From assembly GCA_022826805.1 (NCBI GenBank), contig JAJDUH010000072.1:1-64000 (forward strand): a stretch of DNA of 64,000 nt, in the 5' to 3' direction. The position numbers were made by a program, and so were the translations under genes. This document shows, piece after piece, positions 35,513-44,799 of the stretch. Under the pieces are notes generated by a model. It worked only from the letters and a program-made list of their open reading frames with translations. It was not told where the DNA came from and made no database searches. Source of the DNA: Candidatus Poribacteria bacterium (GTDB lineage Bacteria > Poribacteria > WGA-4E > WGA-3G). The number at the start of each line of letters is the position of its first letter. The stretch's first letter is position 1.

Positions 35513-35537
35513 CATTAATTCTAAAATCTACTGTAGA

Positions 35538-38500
35538 TTAGGGGAGGACATTAGGATCCGGTTCTTGAAAGATGGGCGAGAGGTAGGTGGGATCTGCTTC
35601 GGTGCGAAAAAGGATGTGCCATTTTTCTGCAAATTCCTGTCTATCCATCCCTTCTCTACGACGAAGAATTGGAAAATCAGTTTTTGAGATGATAAAGGAA
35701 TCCATTTGAACATGGTTGCCGCGGAAGCGTTCGTAAGAGAGAGTCCGTAGTCTTTTGAAAAGGGTAATTTTCTCGTTGTGCTCATTGACGGTATCATACA
35801 CCATACCGTGTGGTTCAACGAAAACAATACGCTGTTTCGCACCTTCGGTTATCCAAAGGATAAAGTCGGGATAAAAGCCTTCGTTCTGATAGAAGCCAAT
35901 ACCTTTGCCTCGACTCTGGTTGCGTAAAAGAAAAACCTCCTTTTCGGCGAGAAGCACTTCGCGTTGACCGCGCACATAACGGCGTAGGTCTTCCACGAAA
36001 AGCTTCTCGCTTTCTTCTAAGGCTGCCGGTGTGGTTCGCCACGAATCGTTAGTGTTGGTAATCACGAGAAGTGGTTGATAAAGGTGCCGGTCGTTATAAG
36101 CGTTAGGCAGCTTTGTCACATTGGGTCCATATATTTCGCCACTCTCTATTAGATTTTGAATTTGTGGTTCAAGTTCATTTGCTTCGTCTCGGGGAATATA
36201 GACACGCCAATCTGTGAAATTAGCATTGTCTTCGTCTAATGTTTTCAACCTCACCCTGTTACCACTCCACTGTTTCTGAATGATACTATAAAATTTAGCG
36301 ATATACTTGCGGAGAAGTGTAATCACTAATTCCTCTAAGCGAGTAACCTCTTCCAGCGATGTTGGCTTGACTTCGAATTCTGCCATGACGGTGAGTCCAT
36401 ACAGTTCTTGAGATGGATCCATAATTGTCTTGAGGATCTGGATATCAAACATAAGATTATGAAATTGCTTTTCCTGCTTGTATTCAATCAGATGCAGGTA
36501 GATTTTTTCCCAGTCTACTAATTTCAGACTTTCTTCTGGAATTTTACGTTCCAAGGCTGCCGTTGATCTACTCCCTCGGATGCCTTGTTGTGTACTGCTC
36601 CCGATAACCTCAACGATTTGCGTTGTGTGCGTGATGTAAGCGTTGATATTAACTACGAGAGACACACACTGTCCTTTGGCAGCTTCGCTGTATGGAAGAA
36701 CGCTTGGGACAAAAAGAGGACGCGCGAGGAAACTTTCATTAGAGAAGATTGGAATCTCCATTTGAATAGGTTCATCGAGTTCTATGTCTTCGCGCATCAG
36801 GTAATCTCTGAATTGTGTCATGAAATTAGCGCGCACAGCGAAGATATTTAGCGTTTCCAGAAGTGAAAGATCGGGTGGGTGCTTGCCATCAATAGCACTA
36901 CTGCGTTTGAGGTTCATGTCTCTACCGCGGAGACGGACCCCTCTGCCGAACAGTTGGATGATCTGGGAGCCTTCTTGTCTACCGATATTAAGCAGCCCCA
37001 TCGCAGTGACTCGCCAACTGTCCCAACCTTCAATGAACTTTTTTGCACCGATGAGGATATTAATTGGACTGTCGAAAGTGTTGATGTGATTAAAGAGACT
37101 TTCGGTGAGTACATCCTCGGAATCCGTTTCAATGTCTACATCGTCGTTATTGACAAGTTTTTTGAAGGCAGCGGTATCACCAATGTAGATGAGGCCAAAG
37201 TTTTCCCTTCCGTGAGTGGCTTTCAATGCGATTTCACCCTGAGCGTTTCGGACATCTTGCAGGTGCAATCCGCCGCTGGCGTTCGTGTGAAATACCTCCT
37301 CAAGGATACCGGTATAAATTCGCGCTGGCGTTTCGCGGAGGCCTTTGAGATAGTTAAGTCGGTTATGAAAAATGTCAGTGCCATCATCCGATAAACCGGA
37401 GTCACCTTCGAGAATTCTCTCAAGAGTGTGGATTGCCCAGTTTTCATCGTTTTTCAGAAACTTATGCAGAAAGCGGATAACGTTAAGAACATCCGAACGA
37501 GAGCGGCGATTTTCGGTGTAGACAGCATTGACTTTACTGCCCACAAATGTCCATAAGGGAGAGTCTAATCCGTAAGCACGCACTACCTCAGTATTTTGCT
37601 TAAAATAGCGTCGTTGTTCGTAGAAACTGAGGAGGTTAGCTAAGAGAAGTGTTTGAGTCTGTGTTTCTTCATCGTGGCGGACGTTGAGGATGCGGAAATT
37701 CTTACCGTATCCATCACTGTAGAAATATCGGTAGGAATAATCAAAAACAATGGCTTTTCCATATTCCTCAACAATATCTGCATTTTTGGCTGCGGTGAGT
37801 GCTTGTCCGAAAGTCGCACTGTATTCAAAGGTAAAACCTGTTTCGGCGAGTGCTTCTCGGTAAGCGCGCCAAACTTTTCCACCGGTCCCTTTGTGTCCCT
37901 CATCAACAAAGATAAGGTTGTTACCTTCAAACGCCTCAACAGGGACACTCAAACCACCACTTGTCTTTTCCTCTACTAACTTTGTAATTTCGATGACATG
38001 CATTGTATTGTGATTGTTTGAAAACCGGTTGCCTTCAATATTAAAACGCTTGCACTGGATGTCTGAGTTCTCGAGTTCGCGGAGATGTTGTTCGCTTAAG
38101 CCTTCGTTCGTTGTTATAAGGACGACGTGGTCTAACGGTTCTTTACAGTAGTGAAGGTACTGGTGATAGTTGATGTGCATGATGAGTGTTTTGCCCGCAC
38201 CTGTTGCCATCCAGAAGGCGAGTTTTTCGATATCTGTTTTTGTGAAAGGAATATCCATAACATCGCCGGGTGCTCTTGCATCGTTACGTGTCTGGACAAA
38301 ATCATTAAGTTGGCGCAAGAATTCCGCAGGTCTGTTGAATTTCCAATCCAAGAAAATTTCGGTATAGAGCAGTGCGAGGTATTGAAAATAGCGGAGAACA
38401 ATTGGCTGTGTGCGTTTGTTATTTATGGCGGAAAGGTGCTGTTTAATGTTAACGTCATAAGTTTGCAATTCTCTCTCGATAACTGAGTTGGGTTCTGCGC

Positions 38501-38660
38501 GAGAGATGAGAAATTCACATATTGGAGAATATCCGTCTGGGTTGAATCCCTCATCTATATTTTTCACGTCATCAAGGAGATCACGCGTGGTTTTATATTG
38601 GAAGTGACTGTTGAGCCATCCGTGGAGGGTGAGATGATTGTTTAATTCTTTTAACTTCAT
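35538..38660 (-). CDS. res: Type III restriction enzyme, Res (helicase-nuclease) subunit
   Basis: 1040 residues. Res works with Mod to translocate or slide on DNA and cut when two sites face each other. The SF2 helicase part has Walker A WMATGAGKTLIMH (about residue 152), motif II IFVDEGHKGTGG (about 250, DEGH rather than DEAH), motif III-like FEYSATFGQAL, and motif VI QIIQLFGRGVRLRGR (about 570). The C-terminal PD-(D/E)xK nuclease is near residue 930: GIGFYQNEGFYPDFILW and IVFVEPHGM. It ends the island; two unknown genes separate it from mod. Confidence 0.9.
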   Translation of the reverse strand: MKLKELNNHLTLHGWLNSHFQYKTTRDLLDDVKNIDEGFNPDGYSPICEFLISRAEPNSVIERELQTYDVNIKQHLSAINNKRTQPIVLRYFQYLALLYTEIFLDWKFNRPAEFLRQLNDFVQTRNDARAPGDVMDIPFTKTDIEKLAFWMATGAGKTLIMHINYHQYLHYCKEPLDHVVLITTNEGLSEQHLRELENSDIQCKRFNIEGNRFSNNHNTMHVIEITKLVEEKTSGGLSVPVEAFEGNNLIFVDEGHKGTGGKVWRAYREALAETGFTFEYSATFGQALTAAKNADIVEEYGKAIVFDYSYRYFYSDGYGKNFRILNVRHDEETQTQTLLLANLLSFYEQRRYFKQNTEVVRAYGLDSPLWTFVGSKVNAVYTENRRSRSDVLNVIRFLHKFLKNDENWAIHTLERILEGDSGLSDDGTDIFHNRLNYLKGLRETPARIYTGILEEVFHTNASGGLHLQDVRNAQGEIALKATHGRENFGLIYIGDTAAFKKLVNNDDVDIETDSEDVLTESLFNHINTFDSPINILIGAKKFIEGWDSWRVTAMGLLNIGRQEGSQIIQLFGRGVRLRGRDMNLKRSSAIDGKHPPDLSLLETLNIFAVRANFMTQFRDYLMREDIELDEPIQMEIPIFSNESFLARPLFVPSVLPYSEAAKGQCVSLVVNINAYITHTTQIVEVIGSSTQQGIRGSRSTAALERKIPEESLKLVDWEKIYLHLIEYKQEKQFHNLMFDIQILKTIMDPSQELYGLTVMAEFEVKPTSLEEVTRLEELVITLLRKYIAKFYSIIQKQWSGNRVRLKTLDEDNANFTDWRVYIPRDEANELEPQIQNLIESGEIYGPNVTKLPNAYNDRHLYQPLLVITNTNDSWRTTPAALEESEKLFVEDLRRYVRGQREVLLAEKEVFLLRNQSRGKGIGFYQNEGFYPDFILWITEGAKQRIVFVEPHGMVYDTVNEHNEKITLFKRLRTLSYERFRGNHVQMDSFIISKTDFPILRRREGMDRQEFAEKWHILFRTEADPTYLSPIFQEPDPNVLP

Positions 38661-38781
38661 TTTTTTTGGGCATCAAGATTATGCTCTTTCTGTCTGAATA
38701 GCAGGTTTGTAGATATCCGATTTTTTTCAACTTGTCTAAACTTGTTTAGAACTTATAGGTATTATTTTCAGAGGGCATTGC

Positions 38782-39288
38782 CTAATTTTCGCGTTGCACT
38801 CCATCAATTAAAGCTTTGCAAAGTTCTTGATAATATTTGTCTAAAAAGTTATGTACATCGTGAAAATCTTCACCCCGCACAGCAGCCCTAACTTCTTTTT
38901 CATGATCTTCCATTAATTTGAAAATATACTTTCTCTGGTTACTCATGGATTGGTCATAATTAATACCCTTTGAGTATGTTTTTTCATCCAACTCGTTTTT
39001 GACTTCAGCTAGCGCGCAAGCGAAATATCTTTCGCAGTATTTCCAACGAAGATGCGGGGGGAAAAAACCTTTTATTTCCGAAAATATGGGTAGAATATTG
39101 AAATCTGAAATTTTTCTACACCATTGAAACATAGAAGCAGTTGGTTCAGAATAAAACAATCTCAAGATTTCAATTTTGAAGGCATCTACTATCTTACGTG
39201 ACAGTTGTAATCCGGTAAATAAAATAACACCTAATAAACTAAGTGCCGCTATTATGCAGCTAATAATTGCTATTGTGTTTTCACCCAT
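38782..39288 (-). CDS. Unknown membrane-anchored protein inside the type III R-M operon
   Basis: 168 residues from ATG 39288 (MGENTIAIISC); an upstream in-frame ATG at 39375 would add 29 residues, but the front then carries no clear likeness or signal. The first ~25 residues form one transmembrane helix (AIISCIIAALSLLGVILFTGL), followed by a mostly helical, charged cytoplasmic part with FPPHLRWKYCERYFACALAE and many Lys/Glu. I do not recognise a family. It lies between the 248-residue unknown gene and res, on the same strand, with gaps of about 128 and 121 bp. The anchor suggests a membrane effector or scaffold, but this is inference. Confidence 0.62.
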   Translation of the reverse strand: MGENTIAIISCIIAALSLLGVILFTGLQLSRKIVDAFKIEILRLFYSEPTASMFQWCRKISDFNILPIFSEIKGFFPPHLRWKYCERYFACALAEVKNELDEKTYSKGINYDQSMSNQRKYIFKLMEDHEKEVRAAVRGEDFHDVHNFLDKYYQELCKALIDGVQREN

Positions 39289-39416
39289 CTTGTTACCTGT
39301 CAAAAAGGTAGGATCATTTATATAACAAAGCTTATAATTATTTGGGCATCGTGGTGAACGCTGTTGTCCAGCCACGCCACTTTGCAGGGAATCAGTAACT
39401 GTAATCTCCTGTAATT

Positions 39417-40163
39417 TTAGCGAGAACGTCTCCCTGACTTTCGAGTTCGTTTACGAATCCCAGGATGAGAGTTCGTAACAATGGTCCCTAAGCCAAGATA
39501 TTTGTCTATCATTTCAAGTGGTAAATCGGCTAGTTTTCCACTCTGATTAAGATCATTGATCTTTGCTTCTATTAAAGCTGCCTTGTCTAGCCCCCAATCT
39601 TCAAGTAGTAGTTGAATATTATCGTCGTCCGTTACTGGAAAAGGATCAGCGGATATGAATAGAGCAATCCCGTCTTTTATCTTATAAGTATGCATATCAT
39701 CACTGTCTGCGACTTTTTGGCCTGGCAGATGTTCGCAGCATTGCTCGTACTCGCTAGACAGAGATGCCTGGCAAGTGTTACACTGGCAGATAACATTAAT
39801 TAAACCTATAGAAAAATCCCGCACCATGCCATCAGAAAATACCATGATAAAATCATCGGTTGAAGCATAACTTCTTTGTCCCCCGAATTTGAGACCTCTT
39901 GGGACCTCGACTATGGTAGATAAGCAATCATTTTCAATTTTAGCGTCCCGGCTTCTACCATAGGGTAACAGGTCTTCAGTGCGTCCGCATTCAGTCAATC
40001 CTACACCGTCCTTTAGATCCTTACATAATTTCTGCAAGATGGAGTCGTCTATCTGAAAAATATTTCCTGATACAATTTCTATTTTCAAAAAGACCGAGTT
40101 TGGTTTTGTAGAATTAGTAAGAAGAGCCTGAAGTGTAGCTTGTAAATATAGCGAGTTTATCAT
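39417..40163 (-). CDS. Unknown protein with a Cys/His cluster inside the type III R-M operon
   Basis: 248 residues, starting 50 bp after mod. No family recognised. The centre has INVICQCNTCQASLSSEYEQ followed by CCEHLPGQ: a C-x-C-x2-C group and a C-C-x-H-x2-G group about ten residues later, which could bind zinc. C-x2-C ... C-x-H-x2-G clusters with a following strand-rich segment are found in some phage-prohead-protease-like proteins, but no Ser/His protease core is evident here. The C-terminus is very basic (RKRTRKSGRRSR), which suits DNA or RNA binding. The base composition looks like that of its neighbours. Confidence 0.62.
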   Translation of the reverse strand: MINSLYLQATLQALLTNSTKPNSVFLKIEIVSGNIFQIDDSILQKLCKDLKDGVGLTECGRTEDLLPYGRSRDAKIENDCLSTIVEVPRGLKFGGQRSYASTDDFIMVFSDGMVRDFSIGLINVICQCNTCQASLSSEYEQCCEHLPGQKVADSDDMHTYKIKDGIALFISADPFPVTDDDNIQLLLEDWGLDKAALIEAKINDLNQSGKLADLPLEMIDKYLGLGTIVTNSHPGIRKRTRKSGRRSR

Positions 40164-40213
40164 TTTTTAATTTTCCTTATCATGAAGTAAGAAATTGGTA
40201 TAAAATATTATGG

Positions 40214-43200
40214 TTATCGGTCAGTGTCAAACATCAACCGCTTGAAAAGCGGATCTAAGGATTTAGCTTCTGGGATGTTGCTGCTTGTATTGACATAAAT
40301 TTCGTCTGCCTCTTTGGTTAGTTCCTGTTCCTCAATGAAACAGTAATCCTGCTCCCAATCTTGCTCTTCCCAACCTTCCGTCTCACGCCAGATAATGACA
40401 ACAGTTTTTTGTCCGACTTTGCCTTTGTAGATGAGGTAACGTCTATCGTCGTCGTGCAGGCACCGACGCGTCTGGACTAATAAGCCGAGGAGGTAGTTGA
40501 AGGTTTCAGGTAGGTCTATGGTCTCTGTTTGCCTCTGCATATTTTTGATAATCTTAAGTTGATAACTGAATGGTTTTTGGAGATCGGAGATGTTTAAGAA
40601 AGTTGGACTTTCTTTTGTATCGCTTTCCAACATGTAATTCAATTGGTGTTCATTAAGTAGCAGATTCTTATATTCGGTTTCGTTAAGTTCAATGTTGTTG
40701 AGGGCGTCTTCATAGGATTCAATGTGCTGGTATTTGATGATGTGGGAGAGACGACTTTCACGGGAGACAGGTTTGGCATCCTTCCATTTTTCGGCATAGA
40801 TAGCTTTTTTGACACGAGGCATCAGAGCGGAATCAAAATGATGTCCCATCTCAATAAGGATATATTTACGCTTACTATTGTCTTGGCGGTTTAGGTTGAC
40901 GGCAGCATGAGCAGTGGTGCCAGAACCTGCAAAGTAATCCAGCACAATATCATTTTTACTGAGAGAGGAAACACGAAGACAATCCTCAACCAGATGAATA
41001 GACTTGGGAAACGGAAATGCCAACGCGTCACCTAGCATGTTTTTTAATAAACCGGTTCCATGTGTTGTTGCTGAGTATTTCGCTTTGTCCGTGCCGCTAT
41101 TTTCGTAATTGTCCTCTTGGTCTTGGTCCGCTGAGTATTCTATTTTACCCCACCATGTTGTTGGCAATGTTCCTTCTTCGTTTAAAAAACGTTTGAAGCG
41201 AATCGAAGTGTTGTCATTTTTATCGGTTTTTGCAGATATTTCAGATAATGTTAATCTTTCTTTAAGCGTTTTAACTTCATAGTTCCATGTCATTTTTTTA
41301 CCATTTTCGTCGATGGGCCAAACTGTTTTTTCACCCGGGCGGACTGTTTCCATGAGTGCCCATTCCCGCGATGTGCTATTCCAATGCATTTTAGGAATTC
41401 GGATTTCGTTATTTTTGACAAAGATTGGATAAAATAAGCGAGGTCTGGCAGCTCGCCTTGCATTAGGACCTCCAGATTTCCTAAGCGGTCTCCATTGGAA
41501 ACGATATCCTTTTTCATCAACATTTCTATAATTTTCAAGTTGTTTTTCTGTCCATTCAAGGCGACTAACCTGCGAAGCCTCGGTTATTCCAAAGAACATC
41601 GCGTATTCGTGTGCTGGGGCGAAACCTCTTGGTCTTTTACGACCTCCTGGATTGGAACAAACTGCAACGATTCCCAGTTCATTCTCGTTACCAAAGAAAT
41701 TTTGGAGCAATTGCCGTAGATTAGCAGCTTCCACGTCATCAATCGCAGCACAAAAAATTCCATTATCTGCCAACAATCCTTGGGAAGCTGAGATCCGATC
41801 TGCCATCAATGACATCCACGATGAATCTTTGTAATTGTTTTTGTAAAGAATTGCCGAAGCATTGGTGTTGTAAGGTGGATCAATATAGATCGCTTTCAGA
41901 GATTCACGATATTTTTTTGCCAGCAGGTTTAGTCCTTGGAAGTTATCACCATGAATTAGCAAACCGTCTGTCTCATTATCCAAGTTGTTAAAATGTGATA
42001 GAAGACGGTCTTTGAAGTCAGGATCAAAATGGCAGGTATCAAGGACAAGATTTGAATTTTCTTTCAGGAAATCGACGGAAAGAGGTTCGGTGTAGTCGGT
42101 GTTAATTAGGTTATTATCTATTTCGTGAATAGAAAAGAGATTTTTCCATTCCTCAAGTTGAGCGGTGTTCTGTGCGATTTCGGGGTAGAATTCTTCGGAG
42201 ACGCGGTCAAGCGTGAGGCAGTAGTCGGTGGAGAGGACAAACTTCTTTTTAAGCCAGAGTTTTTTTTGGAATTCTTCAATATGGGAGAGAAAGTCGATAA
42301 TTTGGATGGCAATACAGTGAACAAGTTTTGCTGTTTCAATCCAATTCACCTTCTCTAATTGGTTTTCTTGGAAATTAACATCCGCGAAAATGAGTGAAGA
42401 TAAAGGCAACACTTCGTTTTTGATGTAGGTATCCAGTTCGCGGGTGAGGAACTGTTTGAGGTCTTTGTGGATGAAGAAGTCTGCAGTGTTACGGCGTGTA
42501 TAGGTTTGAAGGTGTTTCTTAAGGACGGTTACGCCATCTGTTTCTTGTGCAAGGGCACTCAGTGCGTTGTAGTGATCAGTCAAGCGTGCCATGATTTCAG
42601 GTTCAGCAGCATCAATGATTTTGTCCTGTTGCTTTTGTCCACTGTATTTTTTCTTTTCTGCATCGGTGAGTGGACGATATTCAAACGGAATGCAAATTTC
42701 ATCGGTTTCTGACGTATAGGTTGTTTCGGAAGATAAAGGTATAAAGAAGCGTTTTGCCCCTTTGACATTATCCTTTTCAACATCTACATCGTGGAGATCA
42801 AAAGTTACAGTGATGCCTTGAGATGTGAAGTTATAGTTGGAGAAGTGCTCACCGCTCTTGACATAGTACTGGTCACGGTTTGCCCAGTGGAGATAGATTT
42901 CTTCACCGTTGTATGGGACAGCGTAGCGTTCAGTTTGTGAATAGCGTCTACGCGGGACGAAGTCGCCGTTGTCGTAGTAACGAGAGAAGAAGTTATAGAA
43001 ATGGTTATAGACAACATCTTCGCGCTGGTCTCGAGTTTGTGTTTCACCGCGTTTTTCTTTTGATTCAAGATAGTCCTTGACAACGGGAACCTGTGCAAAC
43101 GCCTCGTTGATCGGATTGTCATTTGCATCTAACATTCCCTCGGGGATCTGCTCTCGTAAAGATTCGATTTCTTTTCCCGCTGTATCTGCTTCGTCGTTTT

Positions 43201-43366
43201 CGTCGAGTATATCTTTGACGATGGTCGGAAGTTCCTTATCAATGAAATTTTGAATCTGGTTGCGCCGAAAATTGATGATGCGGTAGATACCGAAGTCGAG
43301 ATCAGCAGCATCTGCACGGAAGAGTTGTTGAAGTAGATCTTGTAATTTTTGTAGGGATGTTGACAT
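40214..43366 (-). CDS. mod: Type III DNA adenine methyltransferase, Mod subunit, with long N-terminal region
   Basis: 1050 residues. Mod recognises the target and methylates adenine, and it is needed for Res cutting. The beta-class order is present: DPPYNTNASAILYKN (catalytic motif IV, about residue 497) comes before VLDYFAGSGTTAHAAVNLN (AdoMet motif I, about residue 813), with a ~300-residue target-recognition region between. The N-terminal ~460 residues (FGIYRIINFRRNQIQNFIDK and onward, rich in charged helices) go beyond the usual ~600-700-residue Mod; relatives with this front exist among large site-specific methyltransferases. It has its own consensus promoter (43416-43444). Next gene 50 bp downstream. 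Confidence 0.92.
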   Translation of the reverse strand: MSTSLQKLQDLLQQLFRADAADLDFGIYRIINFRRNQIQNFIDKELPTIVKDILDENDEADTAGKEIESLREQIPEGMLDANDNPINEAFAQVPVVKDYLESKEKRGETQTRDQREDVVYNHFYNFFSRYYDNGDFVPRRRYSQTERYAVPYNGEEIYLHWANRDQYYVKSGEHFSNYNFTSQGITVTFDLHDVDVEKDNVKGAKRFFIPLSSETTYTSETDEICIPFEYRPLTDAEKKKYSGQKQQDKIIDAAEPEIMARLTDHYNALSALAQETDGVTVLKKHLQTYTRRNTADFFIHKDLKQFLTRELDTYIKNEVLPLSSLIFADVNFQENQLEKVNWIETAKLVHCIAIQIIDFLSHIEEFQKKLWLKKKFVLSTDYCLTLDRVSEEFYPEIAQNTAQLEEWKNLFSIHEIDNNLINTDYTEPLSVDFLKENSNLVLDTCHFDPDFKDRLLSHFNNLDNETDGLLIHGDNFQGLNLLAKKYRESLKAIYIDPPYNTNASAILYKNNYKDSSWMSLMADRISASQGLLADNGIFCAAIDDVEAANLRQLLQNFFGNENELGIVAVCSNPGGRKRPRGFAPAHEYAMFFGITEASQVSRLEWTEKQLENYRNVDEKGYRFQWRPLRKSGGPNARRAARPRLFYPIFVKNNEIRIPKMHWNSTSREWALMETVRPGEKTVWPIDENGKKMTWNYEVKTLKERLTLSEISAKTDKNDNTSIRFKRFLNEEGTLPTTWWGKIEYSADQDQEDNYENSGTDKAKYSATTHGTGLLKNMLGDALAFPFPKSIHLVEDCLRVSSLSKNDIVLDYFAGSGTTAHAAVNLNRQDNSKRKYILIEMGHHFDSALMPRVKKAIYAEKWKDAKPVSRESRLSHIIKYQHIESYEDALNNIELNETEYKNLLLNEHQLNYMLESDTKESPTFLNISDLQKPFSYQLKIIKNMQRQTETIDLPETFNYLLGLLVQTRRCLHDDDRRYLIYKGKVGQKTVVIIWRETEGWEEQDWEQDYCFIEEQELTKEADEIYVNTSSNIPEAKSLDPLFKRLMFDTDR

Positions 43367-43415
43367 ATTTTTTTAATTTCGTTGTCTAAAGGTAAGCGTC
43401 TTGGGTTGTCCTTGA

Positions 43416-43444
43416 TTGTAACAGGGTTTTGGTGATGGTGTCAA
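43416..43444 (-). promoter_or_regulatory. Promoter for the mod operon, TTGACA-17-TTACAA
   Basis: Minus strand: TTGACA at 43439-43444, 17 bp, TTACAA at 43416-43421, followed by T. It lies about 50 bp upstream of the mod ATG, between the Fic gene and mod. Confidence 0.68.
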
Positions 43445-43513
43445 GAAAAAATTTGTATGTGCAGGGGTAGGCTAGAAAGTCTTGCCTAGCGTAGTATGCT
43501 AGTGTAGAATCCA

Positions 43514-44689
43514 CTAACTTCTAAAGAGATTCAAATATTTTTCCAAGACAAAGAGGCGATTGCGGGAGTGGCTTGTAATCTCCTTTAGGACACCGAGTTC
43601 TGTTAAGGATTTTAGCAGTCGATTCGCCGTTGAAAAACCTATGTTTAGTTCCTTTTCAACTGCTCTTGCATTAACAATGGGTGTTGCATACATACGTTGC
43701 AGCAATTTGCGTGCGTTTTTCGATCGGGAACCAAGTGTTAGGATTTTGGTATCATATTCTTGACGAAGTGTAATGATTGCTTTAAAAGTTTTGAGTCCAT
43801 GCTGAGCGGTCTCAACGATTCCTATTAAAAAAAATACGATCCACTGTTCTAAGTCATTTGCAGTGCGAACCCGAGTGAGCGAATTGTAGTATGAAACCTT
43901 GTTTTTCTCAAAAAAGGTAGACGCATAAAGTGCAGGCTTGCTAAGTAACTGGGCATCAACGAGTTGCAAAATAATTAAAAGTCTTCCGCACCTGCCGTTT
44001 CCATCAAGAAAAGGATGGATGGTTTCAAACTGATAATGCGTGATAGCGATTTTGATAAGGAATGGCAATTGTAGCGATTTGTTGTGCCAAAATTTTTCCA
44101 AGTCGCTTAAAAGGTCTGGAAGTTCTTCCGCTGAAGGAGGAACAAAAAGTGCGTCTGAAAGCGATGAACCACCAATCCAGTTTTGACTTCTGCGAATTTC
44201 GCCGGGTGCTTTATGTTTTCCACGAACACCAGAAAGTAGTATTTTATGTACATCCTTAAGAAGTCGCATCGAAAGCGGGATTCTTGGGAGTTCGGATATC
44301 GCGAAATTCAGGGCTGCAATATAATTTTGAACCTCTTCCCAATCATCCTGTCTGATTGGCGGAATCTCTGTTTGTGGCAGAACGACCTCATCAATCTCAG
44401 TTTTTGTGCCTTCAATCAGATTAGAGTCTATCGCTTCTTTTGCAATGCTCATTGGAATCGAAAAATCGACATCTGGTACGATTTCTGCATAAGCGTTGAG
44501 TTCTCCCAAAAGATTGGCAGCTTGTTCGACCAACTGATTTATTGGGCGGTTTTCCCAAGCAAAAGGACAATTGATGAAGGATGGGCTAAAACTCTTGTAT
44601 TCTCGCTGCTGTCGATGCACGCCCGCTGTAAAGTCTTTCATGTTAGCGTTTTCGCCTTTTTTTTCGAAACAGTAAATTCGTATTGACAT
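43514..44689 (-). CDS. Fic-domain AMP-transferase with inhibitory helix and C-terminal winged helix
   Basis: 391 residues (an ATG at 44641 would give a version 16 residues shorter). The Fic core reads TIHPFLDGNGRCGRLL (about residue 229), the full HxFx(D/E)GNGRxxR motif of enzymes that transfer AMP from ATP to target proteins. SNLIEG (about residue 90) matches the (S/T)xxxE(G/N) autoinhibitory motif, placed N-terminal as in class II Fic proteins. The last ~70 residues form a winged helix (NARAVEKELNIGFSTANRLLKSLTELGVLKE), so it may bind DNA. It has a consensus promoter and lies directly upstream of mod, in the same direction. Confidence 0.9.
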   Translation of the reverse strand: MSIRIYCFEKKGENANMKDFTAGVHRQQREYKSFSPSFINCPFAWENRPINQLVEQAANLLGELNAYAEIVPDVDFSIPMSIAKEAIDSNLIEGTKTEIDEVVLPQTEIPPIRQDDWEEVQNYIAALNFAISELPRIPLSMRLLKDVHKILLSGVRGKHKAPGEIRRSQNWIGGSSLSDALFVPPSAEELPDLLSDLEKFWHNKSLQLPFLIKIAITHYQFETIHPFLDGNGRCGRLLIILQLVDAQLLSKPALYASTFFEKNKVSYYNSLTRVRTANDLEQWIVFFLIGIVETAQHGLKTFKAIITLRQEYDTKILTLGSRSKNARKLLQRMYATPIVNARAVEKELNIGFSTANRLLKSLTELGVLKEITSHSRNRLFVLEKYLNLFRS

Positions 44690-44721
44690 TTTTCCGTTTT
44701 TTTGATAATCCCGGATTCTAT

Positions 44722-44750
44722 ATTATAGCGTAAGTTTGAGGAGGTGTCAA
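44722..44750 (-). promoter_or_regulatory. Consensus promoter for the Fic gene, TTGACA-17-TATAAT
   Basis: Minus strand: TTGACA at 44745-44750, exactly 17 bp, TATAAT at 44722-44727. Both boxes are perfect, about 35 bp upstream of the ATG. It is the best promoter seen in the window. Confidence 0.8.
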
Positions 44751-44799
44751 AAAAATAATTCATCTAAATATTTCGGTAGTCTATAAGGAACAGTCGTTA

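Noticed and set aside
36879..37394. 171-codon plus-strand frame inside res
   Set aside because: Antisense to helicase motif regions and without family likeness.
35538..38660. Type I R-M (HsdR) instead of type III Res
   Set aside because: No HsdS or HsdM is present; the partner methyltransferase is beta-class with DPPY before FAGSGTT, as in type III Mod.
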